NCBI RefSeq assembly: GCF_900091525.1
Contig: NZ_FMCU01000003.1
Coordinates: 434,001 to 498,000 of the forward strand
Direction of reading: 5' to 3'
Length of the DNA stretch: 64,000 nucleotides
Source of the DNA: Micromonospora matsumotoense
GTDB lineage: Bacteria > Actinomycetota > Actinomycetes > Mycobacteriales > Micromonosporaceae
The position numbers and the translations under genes are program-made. Positions 27,069 to 34,962 of this stretch are shown piece by piece; the first letter of the stretch is position 1, and every line of letters begins with the position of its first letter. The notes beneath the pieces were generated by a model. That model made no database searches. It was given only the letters and a program-made list of their open reading frames with translations, and was not told the DNA's origin.

Positions 27069-27103
27069 CGGAGGGGCCCCGGGAGTGTTCCGGGGCCCCT
27101 CCG
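27069..27103. terminator. Strong terminator between the protease and nuoH
   Basis: A perfect 14-bp stem (CGGAGGGGCCCCGG, 27069-27082, with 27090-27103) encloses a 7-nt loop between convergent genes. It works in both directions by structure, though U-runs are absent. Confidence 0.8.
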
Positions 27104-27179
27104 GGCCGCGTCGGTGTGGTGCGGCCTCGGGTGGACGGGCCACCCGGGGGCATCCCGTGGGCCGACCCGAACGCCCCGC

Positions 27180-28145
27180 TCAGTTCAGCGAGAGGCGTAC
27201 GGCGGCGGTGAGGACCAACTGGGCCAGCGCCGCCGGCACCAGGACCAGCCAGCACAGCCGCTGGAGCTGGTCCTCCCGCAGCCGGGGGAACGACACCCGC
27301 AGCCAGATGATCACGAACGAGACGGCGAACACCTTCAGCAGGGTCCACAGCCAACCGAGCTGGGCGTCGGCGAACGGGCCCTGCCACCCACCGAGGAAGA
27401 GCACGGTGGTCAGCGCGGCGATCACCACGATCCCGACGTACTCGGCGAGCAGGAAGAACGCGAACCGCAGCCCGGTGTACTCGGTCATGTAGCCGAAGAC
27501 CAGCTCGGAGTCGGCGACCGGCATGTCGAACGGGGGCCGCCGGATCTCGGCCAGCCCGGCCACGAAGAAGACGATCATCGCGGGCGCCTGCCAGAACAGC
27601 CACCACGGCTGCCACGCCTCGACGATCCCGCCGAGACTCAACGTCCCCGCCGCCATCGCCACCGAGGCGGCGGCCAACACCAGCGGCAGCTCGTAACCGA
27701 GCAGCTGGGCCGCCCCGCGCAGCCCGCCGAGCAGGCTGTACTTGTTGGCCGACGCCCACGCCGACATCAGCACCGCCACCACACCGACCCCGACCACCGC
27801 CAGGACGAAGAACAGGCCGATGTCCAGCGGCTGCCCGACCAGGTCGTTCGGGCCGAGCGGGATCACCAGCAGCACCAGCAGGTAGGGCACCAGGGCCACC
27901 ACCGGGGCCAGCCGGAACACCGCCCGGTCCGCCTCACGCGGGGTGATGTCCTCCTTCTGGACGAACTTGATCCCGTCGGCGACGAGCTGCGCCCAGCCGT
28001 GGAAGCCCCCGGCGTACATCGGACCGAGCCGGCCCTGCATGTGCGCCATCACCTTGTGCTCGGCCTGGCCGACGATCAGCGGCAGGGTGAGGAACGCGAC
28101 CAGCACCCCGCCGATCCGGATCACCAGCTCCAACCAGGTCGGCAT
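27180..28145 (-). CDS. nuoH: NADH-quinone oxidoreductase subunit H
   Basis: 321 residues from ATG 28145. The quinone-site membrane subunit: RLGPMYAGGFHGWAQLVADG, IKFVQKEDITPREADR, AWASANKYSLLGGLRGAAQL, RPPFDMPVADSELVFGYMTE and WLRVSFPRLREDQLQRLCW are all canonical. Its ATG overlaps the nuoC stop (TGATG). It is separated from nuoI by ~4.1 kb of unrelated genes, although the order C-H-(gap)-I-J-K-L-M-N follows the normal operon order. Confidence 0.96.
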   Translation of the reverse strand: MPTWLELVIRIGGVLVAFLTLPLIVGQAEHKVMAHMQGRLGPMYAGGFHGWAQLVADGIKFVQKEDITPREADRAVFRLAPVVALVPYLLVLLVIPLGPNDLVGQPLDIGLFFVLAVVGVGVVAVLMSAWASANKYSLLGGLRGAAQLLGYELPLVLAAASVAMAAGTLSLGGIVEAWQPWWLFWQAPAMIVFFVAGLAEIRRPPFDMPVADSELVFGYMTEYTGLRFAFFLLAEYVGIVVIAALTTVLFLGGWQGPFADAQLGWLWTLLKVFAVSFVIIWLRVSFPRLREDQLQRLCWLVLVPAALAQLVLTAAVRLSLN

Positions 28146-28846
28146 CAGGCCGTACCCCCCTCGTCGCCGCCCTGGTCACCGCGCGCCGGCCGGGCCGGAC
28201 GCTCCCGGGGCGCGCGGGCCGGGGTGCCGCCGCGCGGCCCGTTGCCCACGGTCACCGGGCCGGCCGGGGCCGGCACCAGACCCCACTCCCCCGGGGCGGG
28301 CACCCCGGGCGGGCGGACCACGCGGCGACCGCCGCCGGCCTCGGACTCGCCCGGTTCCTTCGCCCCCGGCCACGGTTTCGCCACCCGGGAGGCGAGCACG
28401 AACTCCTTGCGCAACGGATGCCCCTCGAACTCGGGCGGAAGCAGCAGCGGGGTCAACCCCCGGTGGCCGGCGAAGTCGATGCCGAACATCTCGTGGGTCT
28501 CCCGCTCGTGCCAGGCCGCCCCCGGGAAGACGTCGACCACCGACGTCACCGTCGGCGTCGCCCTCGGCACCCGGGTCCGCAGCAGCACCCCGTGCCGGTG
28601 CCGGGTCGACCACAGGTGGACCACGATGTCGAAGCCGCCGGCCAACTCGTCCACGGCGGAGAGCCAGTCGAAGAAGTCGCAGGCCAGCTCGGCGTCGTCG
28701 CGTACCGCGCGGAGGGTGTCCGCCCAGGCCGCCGGGGGTACGTCGACGGTGGCCCGGGCGTGGGCCTGCCCGCCGGACACCGACGCGGTCGCCTCGACCG
28801 GCGTGAGCAGCGCGACCACCCGCCGACCGACCTCTTCCGGAGTCAT
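28145..28846 (-). CDS. nuoC: NADH-quinone oxidoreductase subunit C
   Basis: 233 residues from ATG 28846 (MTPEEVGRRVVALL). The NuoC signature lies at FPGAAWHERETHEMFGIDFA, followed by GHRGLTPLLLPPEFEGHPLR then KEFVLASRV. An N-terminal domain of ~90 residues precedes it, and the last ~75 residues are Pro/Gly/Arg-rich and low-complexity. The standard partner NuoD, which completes the quinone site, is neither fused nor nearby. nuoH follows directly. The 5' extension of the reading frame to 29194 is not coding-like. Confidence 0.9.
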   Translation of the reverse strand: MTPEEVGRRVVALLTPVEATASVSGGQAHARATVDVPPAAWADTLRAVRDDAELACDFFDWLSAVDELAGGFDIVVHLWSTRHRHGVLLRTRVPRATPTVTSVVDVFPGAAWHERETHEMFGIDFAGHRGLTPLLLPPEFEGHPLRKEFVLASRVAKPWPGAKEPGESEAGGGRRVVRPPGVPAPGEWGLVPAPAGPVTVGNGPRGGTPARAPRERPARPARGDQGGDEGGTA

Positions 28847-29054
28847 GCGGTTGATCCTATGGCCGTCGCCCCGGCCCCGGGTCCGCCCGCCCGGTCGTAC
28901 GCGCCCGGCGGACACCTGGATGAGGTGAACGGACGGCCGTCCGCCGCGTCGCGGAGTGGTCCCGGACGGGGCGGCTGCCGCGTCGCCGGGGGTCCCGGGC
29001 GGGCATCTGTCGCTTTGCCGGGCGGGGCGGGACTGGGCGGGGAAAGATGGGGCC

Positions 29055-30101
29055 GTGCGCGCTGTGACGGTGACTCCCGGGGTCCGCGACTCGCTGCGAC
29101 TGGTGCAGGACTGGCCCGAGCCGGCGGCCGAGGAGGGCGCCATCCTGGTCGAGGCGCTCGCCGTCGGCATCTGCGGCACCGACCAGGAGATCACCGCCGG
29201 GGACTACGGCGAGGCCCCGCCCGGTCAGCGGGAGCTGGTGCTCGGTCACGAGTCGCTCGGCCGGGTCCTGGAGGACCCGTCGGGCACCCTGCAGGCCGGT
29301 GACCTGGTGGCCGGCGTCGTCCGGCATCCTGACCCGGTGCCCTGCCCCAACTGTGCGGTCGACGAGTGGGACATGTGCCGCAACGGTCGGTACACCGAGC
29401 ACGGGATCAAGGGGCTGCCCGGCTTCGCCCGGGACCGGTGGCGGGTGCAACCCAAGTTCGCCGTCGGGCTCGACCCGGTCCTCGCCCCGGTCGGCATGCT
29501 GCTGGAACCGGCCAGCGTGGTGGCGAAGGCATGGGACCACATCGCGCGGATCGGCACCCGCGCCGAGTGGAAGCCGCAGACCGTCCTGATCACCGGCGCC
29601 GGGCCGATCGGGCTGCTGGCGGCCCTGCTGGCCGTCCAGCGGGGGTTGTCGGTGCACGTGCTGGACCGCAGCACCACCGGGCCGAAGCCGGACCTGGTCC
29701 GGGCGCTCGGCGCGACGTACCACACGGTGCCGGTGAACGAGCTGGACTTCGAGCCGGACGTGGTGGTCGAGTGCACCGGTGCGCCGACGGTGGTGCTGGA
29801 CGCCATGTGCAAGGTCGGCCCGGCCGGGATCGTCTGCCTGACCGGGGTGTCCAGCGGGGGCCGGACCATCGACTTCGACGCCGGGGCGCTCAACCGGGCG
29901 CTGGTGCTGGAGAACAACGTGGTGTTCGGCTCGGTCAACGCCAACCGGCGGCACTGGGAACTGGCCGCCCAGGCGCTCGCCCAGGCCGACCAGTCCTGGC
30001 TGAACGCGATGATCACCCGCCGGGTGCCGGTGTCGGCGTACGCCCAGGCGTACGCCCACGCCGACGAGGACATCAAGGTGGTGCTGGAGTTCGGCCAGTG
30101 A
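29055..30101 (+). CDS. Zinc-type glucose dehydrogenase-like alcohol dehydrogenase
   Basis: 348 residues from GTG 29055 (VRAVTVTPGVRDSLRLVQDW). It resembles the archaeal-type glucose 1-dehydrogenase branch of the medium-chain dehydrogenases. Catalytic zinc ligands are in GICGTDQEI and GHESLGRVL. The CPNCAVDEWDMCRNGRYTEH segment is the structural-zinc region typical of this branch, then GIKGLPGFARDRW. The Rossmann motif is VLITGAGPIGLLAALLA. It would oxidise a sugar or alcohol with NAD(P)+. The 33 in-frame upstream codons lack a good start. It is plus-strand, facing away from nuoC across a 208-bp divergent gap. Confidence 0.9.
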   Translation: MRAVTVTPGVRDSLRLVQDWPEPAAEEGAILVEALAVGICGTDQEITAGDYGEAPPGQRELVLGHESLGRVLEDPSGTLQAGDLVAGVVRHPDPVPCPNCAVDEWDMCRNGRYTEHGIKGLPGFARDRWRVQPKFAVGLDPVLAPVGMLLEPASVVAKAWDHIARIGTRAEWKPQTVLITGAGPIGLLAALLAVQRGLSVHVLDRSTTGPKPDLVRALGATYHTVPVNELDFEPDVVVECTGAPTVVLDAMCKVGPAGIVCLTGVSSGGRTIDFDAGALNRALVLENNVVFGSVNANRRHWELAAQALAQADQSWLNAMITRRVPVSAYAQAYAHADEDIKVVLEFGQ

Positions 30102-30147
30102 ACCCCGCCCGCCGCGGCCGACCGGCGCACCCGGCGGACCGGGCTGC

Positions 30148-31464
30148 TCAGATGCCGGGGAGCCGGCCGTTGCGGAACAGGTCGACGAAGAGTTGGTGAT
30201 CGGTGCGGGCCCGGACCCCGTACGCGTGGGCGAACTCGACCAGGTGTCCGACGAAGCCGTCGGTGTCGTCGCCGATCGCCGCGACGATCGCCTCCTCGGT
30301 GGAGTAGTCGACCAGGTCGTGGCTGGACTCGTCGTCGGCGACCGAGTGCATCCGGGCCACCGCCCGGCCCAGGTCGGCGAGCACCCCGGCCAGTTCCTCG
30401 GGCTCGTTGACGTCCGACCAGTCCAGGTCGGCGGCGTACGGGGAGACCTCGGCGACGAGCTGACCGACCCCGTCCAGCTCGGTGAAGCCCAACCACGGGT
30501 CGGCGTGCGCCTGCAACGCCCGTTGCGACTCGGCCGTCCGGTGGCCCTGGTGCCGGAAGTAGCCCCGGACCCGCTCGTCGTCGATGTGCCGGGCCACCGC
30601 CGGCACCTGCGCCTGCTTCATGTAGATGACCACGTCGTTCTCCAGGGCCTCGGTGTGCCCCTCCAGCAACAGGTTGTACGACGGCAGCCCGGCCGAACCG
30701 ATGCCCACGCCCTTGCGCAGCACCACGTCCTTGATCTGGGTGGCGACCGGACGCAGCCGGGCCGTCGCCTCGGGCAACGTCTTCAGGTACGCGGTGAACG
30801 CGGCGCAGACCCGCTCCCGGGTCTCCCCGTCGATCTCGTAGACCCCGTCGCCGAGGGAGAACCGCCGCTCGTAGTTGTCGACGGTGGTCTGCGCGGCCAG
30901 CAGGTCGACCCGGGTGTTGAGGCGGGCCTCCTGGAGCACCCTGCGCAGCACCCCGTCGGCGTTGTCCAGCGTGATCGACCCGATCGCGTCGTCCCCACCG
31001 GCGGCGATGGCCCGCAACTCGGTCAGGTACGACCGGGCGAACCCGGTGACCAGGTCGCCGATCGCCTGGTCGGACAGGGCTTTGGCGTAGCCGAGCAACG
31101 CCACGCTGGCCGCGAGCCGCTTGAGGTCCCAGGAGAACGGCCCGACGTACGCCTCGTCGAAGTCGTTGACGTTGAACACCAGGTGCCCGGAGCCGTTCAT
31201 GTAGGTGCCGAAGTTCTCGGCGTGCAGGTCGCCGTGGATCCACACCCGGCTGGTCCGCTCGTCGAGGAACGCGTCGTCGGCGAAGTCGCCGCGCTGGTCT
31301 GCGTAGAACAGCGAGGCGCTGCCCCGGTAGAAGGAGAACGGCGACGCCGCCATCTTGCGGAACTTGCGACGGAACGCCGCCGGATCGAGCGCCATCGACG
31401 CGCCGAACTCATCGGTCAACACGTCGACGATGAAGGCGGACCGCTTGTCCGCAGAGTCGTTCAT
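30148..31464 (-). CDS. DUF2252 family protein (kinase-like fold)
   Basis: 438 residues from ATG 31464. DUF2252 hallmarks: MAASPFSFYRGSASLFYADQ near the N-terminus, VWIHGDLHAENFGTYMNGSG (a phosphotransferase-like HGDLHxxN loop), VFNVNDFDEAYVGPFSWDLK and KDVVLRKGVGIGSAGLPSYN. These resemble the catalytic and metal-binding loops of aminoglycoside/choline-kinase-like enzymes, but the substrate of DUF2252 proteins is not established. It lies between the nuoC/nuoH pair and nuoB on the same strand. Length is typical. Confidence 0.9.
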   Translation of the reverse strand: MNDSADKRSAFIVDVLTDEFGASMALDPAAFRRKFRKMAASPFSFYRGSASLFYADQRGDFADDAFLDERTSRVWIHGDLHAENFGTYMNGSGHLVFNVNDFDEAYVGPFSWDLKRLAASVALLGYAKALSDQAIGDLVTGFARSYLTELRAIAAGGDDAIGSITLDNADGVLRRVLQEARLNTRVDLLAAQTTVDNYERRFSLGDGVYEIDGETRERVCAAFTAYLKTLPEATARLRPVATQIKDVVLRKGVGIGSAGLPSYNLLLEGHTEALENDVVIYMKQAQVPAVARHIDDERVRGYFRHQGHRTAESQRALQAHADPWLGFTELDGVGQLVAEVSPYAADLDWSDVNEPEELAGVLADLGRAVARMHSVADDESSHDLVDYSTEEAIVAAIGDDTDGFVGHLVEFAHAYGVRARTDHQLFVDLFRNGRLPGI

Positions 31465-31615
31465 GCCCGCACGCTAACCCCCACCCACCACCCCACCAGT
31501 TGCCCCCCGCCGACCCACCCTCCCCCGCCCACTCCACCCCCGCCCACTGCTCCGCCGCTCCGCCGCTCCACCGCTCCGCCCCCGCCGGCCGGCCCGCCCC
31601 CGCCGGCCGGCCCTC

Positions 31616-31789
31616 GTTGATCAAGAGCTTTACGTCAAAATCCCGCGAAGAACTGACCCAAACTTCTTGATCACCGAGCCGAGCGGCAGCCGCACCGCTC
31701 GGCCTGCCTGCTCCGGCGGGGTTGCGGGTGGCGATCAAGAGGTTTGGGCCAGGTTTTGGTGTGGAGATGACGTAAAGCTCTTGATCAAC
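31616..31789. repeat. Nested 174-bp compound palindrome (two GATCAAGA elements plus a central hairpin)
   Basis: The outer arms 31616-31637 and 31768-31789 (GTTGATCAAGAGCTTTACGT...) are perfectly complementary over 22 bp. The inner arms 31654-31674 and 31731-31751 match at 18 of 21. A perfect 9-bp central hairpin (GCCGAGCGG / CCGCTCGGC) sits at 31678-31703. Each half is also a hairpin by itself. Downstream of nuoB on the minus strand. Confidence 0.88.
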
Positions 31790-31793
31790 GGGG

Positions 31794-31885
31794 GCAGCGC
31801 GGGGCGCGGGAGCACGGGGCAGCGCGGGAGCACGGGGCAGCGCGGGAGCACGGGGCAGCAGCGCGGGAATACGGGAGCAGCGCGG
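31794..31885. repeat. Degenerate tandem array, unit GCAGCGCGGGAGCACGGG
   Basis: At least two exact 18-bp units (31819-31854) flanked by imperfect ones. G-rich, directly downstream of nuoB on the minus strand. Together with the palindrome and a C-rich stretch (31480-31615), it fills the 440-bp gap to the DUF2252 gene. I see no gene there. Confidence 0.8.
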
Positions 31886-31905
31886 GGAGCGGGTGGGGCG
31901 GGGGG

Positions 31906-32487
31906 TCAGGGGGTGGGGGGGCGGTGGATCGGGGGGGCGGTCAGGGACTCGACCGGGCGTGGGGGGTTGCCGTCGGAGGGGGTGACGTCCGCCAGGGGGG
32001 CGAGGGGGTCGGTGCGGTCGACGCCGCCGATGCCGGACTGCTCGGCGGCGATCTTCTCCTGGAGGCGGAGGATGCCGTGCAGCAGCGCCTCCGGCCGGGG
32101 CGGGCAGCCGGGCACGTAGACGTCGACCGGGATGAGCTGGTCGACGCCCTTGGTCACCGAGTACGAGTCCCAGTACGGGCCACCGCAGTTGGAGCAGGCC
32201 CCGAAGGAGATGACGTACTTCGGCTCGGGCATCTGGTCGTACAGCCGCTTGATCGCCGGGGCCATCTTGTCGGTCACCGTGCCGGAGACCACCATCAGGT
32301 CGGCCTGCCGGGGCCCGTGGGCGAACGGGATGACGCCGAGCCGGATGAAGTCGTGCCGGCCCATGCTGGTGGCGATGAACTCGATCGCGCAGCAGGCCAG
32401 GCCGAAGTTGAACACCCAGAGCGAGTAACGCCGCCCCCAGTTGAGGACGAACCGGATCGGCTCGCCGAGCACTGCCGGCAACTGCAC
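31906..32487 (-). CDS. nuoB: NADH-quinone oxidoreductase subunit B (N2 cluster)
   Basis: 193 residues from GTG 32487. Ligands for cluster N2 are present: [20 protein letters not shown] (paired Cys), [18 protein letters not shown] and [20 protein letters not shown]. The ~40-residue C-terminal extension after the family core is Pro/Asp-rich. It is separated from nuoC by the DUF2252 and dehydrogenase genes, and no nuoA precedes it or nuoD follows it. It begins 64 bp from the divergent 32552 gene. Confidence 0.95.
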   Translation of the reverse strand: MQLPAVLGEPIRFVLNWGRRYSLWVFNFGLACCAIEFIATSMGRHDFIRLGVIPFAHGPRQADLMVVSGTVTDKMAPAIKRLYDQMPEPKYVISFGACSNCGGPYWDSYSVTKGVDQLIPVDVYVPGCPPRPEALLHGILRLQEKIAAEQSGIGGVDRTDPLAPLADVTPSDGNPPRPVESLTAPPIHRPPTP

Positions 32488-32551
32488 GACCGCCTCCTCG
32501 TCCGGCCGGGCGACAACCGTTACGTCGCCGTGGCCGCTGCGCTGTCTCCCA

Positions 32552-33313
32552 ATGGACAGTCAACCACAGCTGGCGGACGCAACCCGGTGCGCAGGCAGAG
32601 GGCAGGAGACGGTGGCGGTGGTCCAGTGCGTCTTCGGCACCCACGGCTGGCAGCAGGTGGTGGCCTTCGACCGGGACTCCACCGGCCGGGTCGTCACCGT
32701 CGGGCGGGTGGTCCTCAGCGCCCGGGAGCGGCCCCAGTGGCTGATCGGAGTGCAGGTACGCGGCGACGGGGTGGTCCGGGTGCAGGTCGGGGACATCTAC
32801 CCGGGCGGTGGTTGGGCCGGTGAGTGGTCGCAACGGCAGTGGCGCGGTTACCGCTGGGACGGCGGGTCCTTCCGCCAGGTCTCCGGACCGACCACCTTCC
32901 CGGTCAACCCGCACGAGGTGAATCTCGTGGTCACCGCCACCGACCTGGTGCTCGGCGTCGCGCCGGACGGCTCCCGTGCCGGCGGCACGACGGTGCGGGT
33001 CCGCAACGTGGGCTCCGCCCCGGCCCGCTCCGTGGCGCTCCGGTTCGACCTGCCGGCGGCGCTGCGCCCGGACGGCGACGGCTGGAAGGCCTGCCGGACC
33101 GCCCCGGGGACGGCCGGCGGGCCGGTGCGCTGCGATCTGGGCGGCCTGGCACCGGGGGCGGAGTTCCGGCTGTCCCTGGGGCTGCGGGTGGCGCCCGACG
33201 ACCCGCTCGGGGCGGGCACGGCCGAGCTGACCGCGCAGGCGTTGGACGCCGAGAACCAGGTCGTCGCGGAGGTGGTCGAGTACGACAACGTCACCCCGCT
33301 GCCCTACCGGTGA
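32552..33313 (+). CDS. Hypothetical protein with C-terminal CARDB/DUF11-like domain; possibly N-terminally truncated
   Basis: 253 residues from ATG 32552 ([20 protein letters not shown]). The N-terminal half is beta-rich ([40 protein letters not shown]). The C-terminal half has an immunoglobulin-like CARDB/DUF11 pattern ([20 protein letters not shown] ... [20 protein letters not shown]). I recall longer secreted Micromonospora proteins with this pair of regions. Here no signal peptide is seen at the start, so it may be a remnant that lost its N-terminus, or be expressed as a cytoplasmic form. Codon usage looks coding throughout. Function unknown. Confidence 0.65.
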   Translation: MDSQPQLADATRCAGRGQETVAVVQCVFGTHGWQQVVAFDRDSTGRVVTVGRVVLSARERPQWLIGVQVRGDGVVRVQVGDIYPGGGWAGEWSQRQWRGYRWDGGSFRQVSGPTTFPVNPHEVNLVVTATDLVLGVAPDGSRAGGTTVRVRNVGSAPARSVALRFDLPAALRPDGDGWKACRTAPGTAGGPVRCDLGGLAPGAEFRLSLGLRVAPDDPLGAGTAELTAQALDAENQVVAEVVEYDNVTPLPYR

Positions 33314-33354
33314 CCAGCTGGCCGGGCACGACGACCGTGCCCGGCCGGCTGGTC
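33312..33354. terminator. Long hairpin terminating the 32552 gene
   Basis: A 19-bp stem (33312-33330 with 33336-33354, one mismatch) with a 5-nt loop begins at the stop codon. A G-rich tract of short GGGCAGG-type direct repeats fills the rest of the gap to 33480. Confidence 0.75.
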
Positions 33355-33481
33355 GGGGCCGGCCGGCTGGTCGGGGCAGGGCCCGCGCGTGGGCAGGGCC
33401 AGGGGTGGGCAGGGCCGAGGGTGGGCAGGTCCCCAAGCGGGCAGGGCAGGGCCGGGGGTGGATCAGACGGGTTCGGGGCGT

Positions 33482-33510
33482 TCCGGGGGCTGCCGAGACA
33501 GCCCCCGGGA
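33482..33510 (-). terminator. Hairpin at the 3' end of the decarboxylase gene
   Basis: CCGGGGGCTG and CAGCCCCCGG form a ~10-bp stem with a 6-nt loop, just past the stop codon (33514) on the minus strand. Confidence 0.6.
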
Positions 33511-33513
33511 CGG

Positions 33514-34962
33514 TCACCAGGTGGGGCGTTGCAGCAGGCCGACGAACTCCACCAGCAGGCGTTCCCGCAGCGCGGCGGGGGCGGCGTCGAGCAGGGTGTT
33601 CACCATCGCCATCCGGTCCGGCGGCCCCGCACCCAGCCCCAACCCGGCGGCGAGTCCGCCGATCAGTTCCGGGGTGAGCGCCGCCGGGGTCAGCGACCCG
33701 GCCAGGGCGAGCAGTTCGGCCGGCAACTCGACCGGCCCGGCCCGGCGGGCGGCGGCCACCGCGGCGGCCAGGTCCGGGCCGAACTCGGCCACCCGGGGCG
33801 CCACCGAGGCGGTCACCGTGAGGTGCACGCTGGCGGGCAGGTCGGCGTACCGGAGCTGGGGTTGGGTGTGCCAGCCCCGGGCGGTCAGCTCGTCGACCAG
33901 GACGAACAGGTCGAGCGCCGGGTCGGTGCTGGTGAAGCAGACCACTGTCGACTCCGGCTCGGCCATCAGCCGCAGCCCGTCGACCCCACGGACGGCGGCG
34001 GCCAGGCAGCCGACCGCGTCCCGGGTGGCGGCGGCGAGCCGCAGGTAGCCGTCGTCGCCGAGGTGCCGCAGGGTGGCGTACGCCGCGGCGATCGGCCCAC
34101 CCGAGCGGGTGGAGGCGAGCACCGGGTTGACCATGGTATAGCCGGGCCAGTCGGCGTACGCGAAGAACTGCGGGGCACGCAGCGTCGCATCCCGGTGCAG
34201 CAGCACCGACACCCCCTTCGGGGCGTACGCGTACTTGTGCAGGTCGACGGAGATCGAGGTGACCCCGTCGACGGTGAAGTCGAACGGCGGCACCGGCACG
34301 CCCAGGCGGCGCAGGTAGGGCAGGGTCCAGCCGCCGAAGCAGGCGTCCACGTGGCAGCGCACCCCGGCCGCCGCCGCGACCTCGGCGATCCCGGCCACCG
34401 GGTCGATCACCCCATGCGCGTACGACGGGGCGGAGCAGGCCACCAGCACCGTCTCCGGGCGGATCGCGGCGGCCACGTCGGCCACCGACGGGCGCAGGGT
34501 GGCCGGGTCGACTCCGACCGTGTCGAGGGTGACCCGGAGCAGGTGGGCGGCCTTGGCGAAGGCGGCGTGCCCGCTGGCCGGCACCACGATCCGGGGTGCG
34601 GTCAGCTCCGGGTGGGCGTCCCGGGCCGCCTTGACGGCCAGGATCAGCGACTCGGTGCCGCCGCTGGTGACGCTGCCCACCACGTCCGGCGCGGCGCTGC
34701 CCGGCCCACCGCCGAGCAGCCCGCCGGTCGCCCCGACCAGCCAGTTCTCCATGGCCAGCAGGGACGGGAAGGCGGTCGGGTCGAGCCCGTTGACGTGGGC
34801 GCTCGTGGCGTGGGCCGCACCGGCCAGCGCGTCCAGCCCGGCGACCCCGGGGTCGTACACGTAGGCGAACAGCCGGCCGCCGTGCACCGGGCGGTCCTGC
34901 GCCCGGAGCTGCCTGATCTCGTCCAGCACCCGCTCCGCAGGCACCCCGTTCTCGTCGATCAT
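33514..34962 (-). CDS. PLP-dependent group II decarboxylase / sphingosine-phosphate-lyase-like
   Basis: 482 residues from ATG 34962 (MIDENGVPAERVLDEIRQLR). Fold type I PLP enzyme: TSGGTESLILAVKAARD (phosphate-binding loop), HVDACFGGWTLPYLRR (Asp for the pyridine nitrogen), and SISVDLHKYAYAPKGVSVLL with the Schiff-base Lys in HKYAYAPKG. These blocks are those of the glutamate-decarboxylase / sphingosine-1-phosphate lyase branch. The substrate is not predictable. Its ATG overlaps the TGA of the upstream transporter gene (ATGA), so the two are co-translated and probably handle the same compound. Confidence 0.88.
   Translation of the reverse strand: MIDENGVPAERVLDEIRQLRAQDRPVHGGRLFAYVYDPGVAGLDALAGAAHATSAHVNGLDPTAFPSLLAMENWLVGATGGLLGGGPGSAAPDVVGSVTSGGTESLILAVKAARDAHPELTAPRIVVPASGHAAFAKAAHLLRVTLDTVGVDPATLRPSVADVAAAIRPETVLVACSAPSYAHGVIDPVAGIAEVAAAAGVRCHVDACFGGWTLPYLRRLGVPVPPFDFTVDGVTSISVDLHKYAYAPKGVSVLLHRDATLRAPQFFAYADWPGYTMVNPVLASTRSGGPIAAAYATLRHLGDDGYLRLAAATRDAVGCLAAAVRGVDGLRLMAEPESTVVCFTSTDPALDLFVLVDELTARGWHTQPQLRYADLPASVHLTVTASVAPRVAEFGPDLAAAVAAARRAGPVELPAELLALAGSLTPAALTPELIGGLAAGLGLGAGPPDRMAMVNTLLDAAPAALRERLLVEFVGLLQRPTW

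Noticed and set aside
28145..29194. 349-residue form of NuoC with a 116-residue N-terminal extension
   Set aside because: The extension is low-complexity and non-conserved; ATG 28846 matches the family start.
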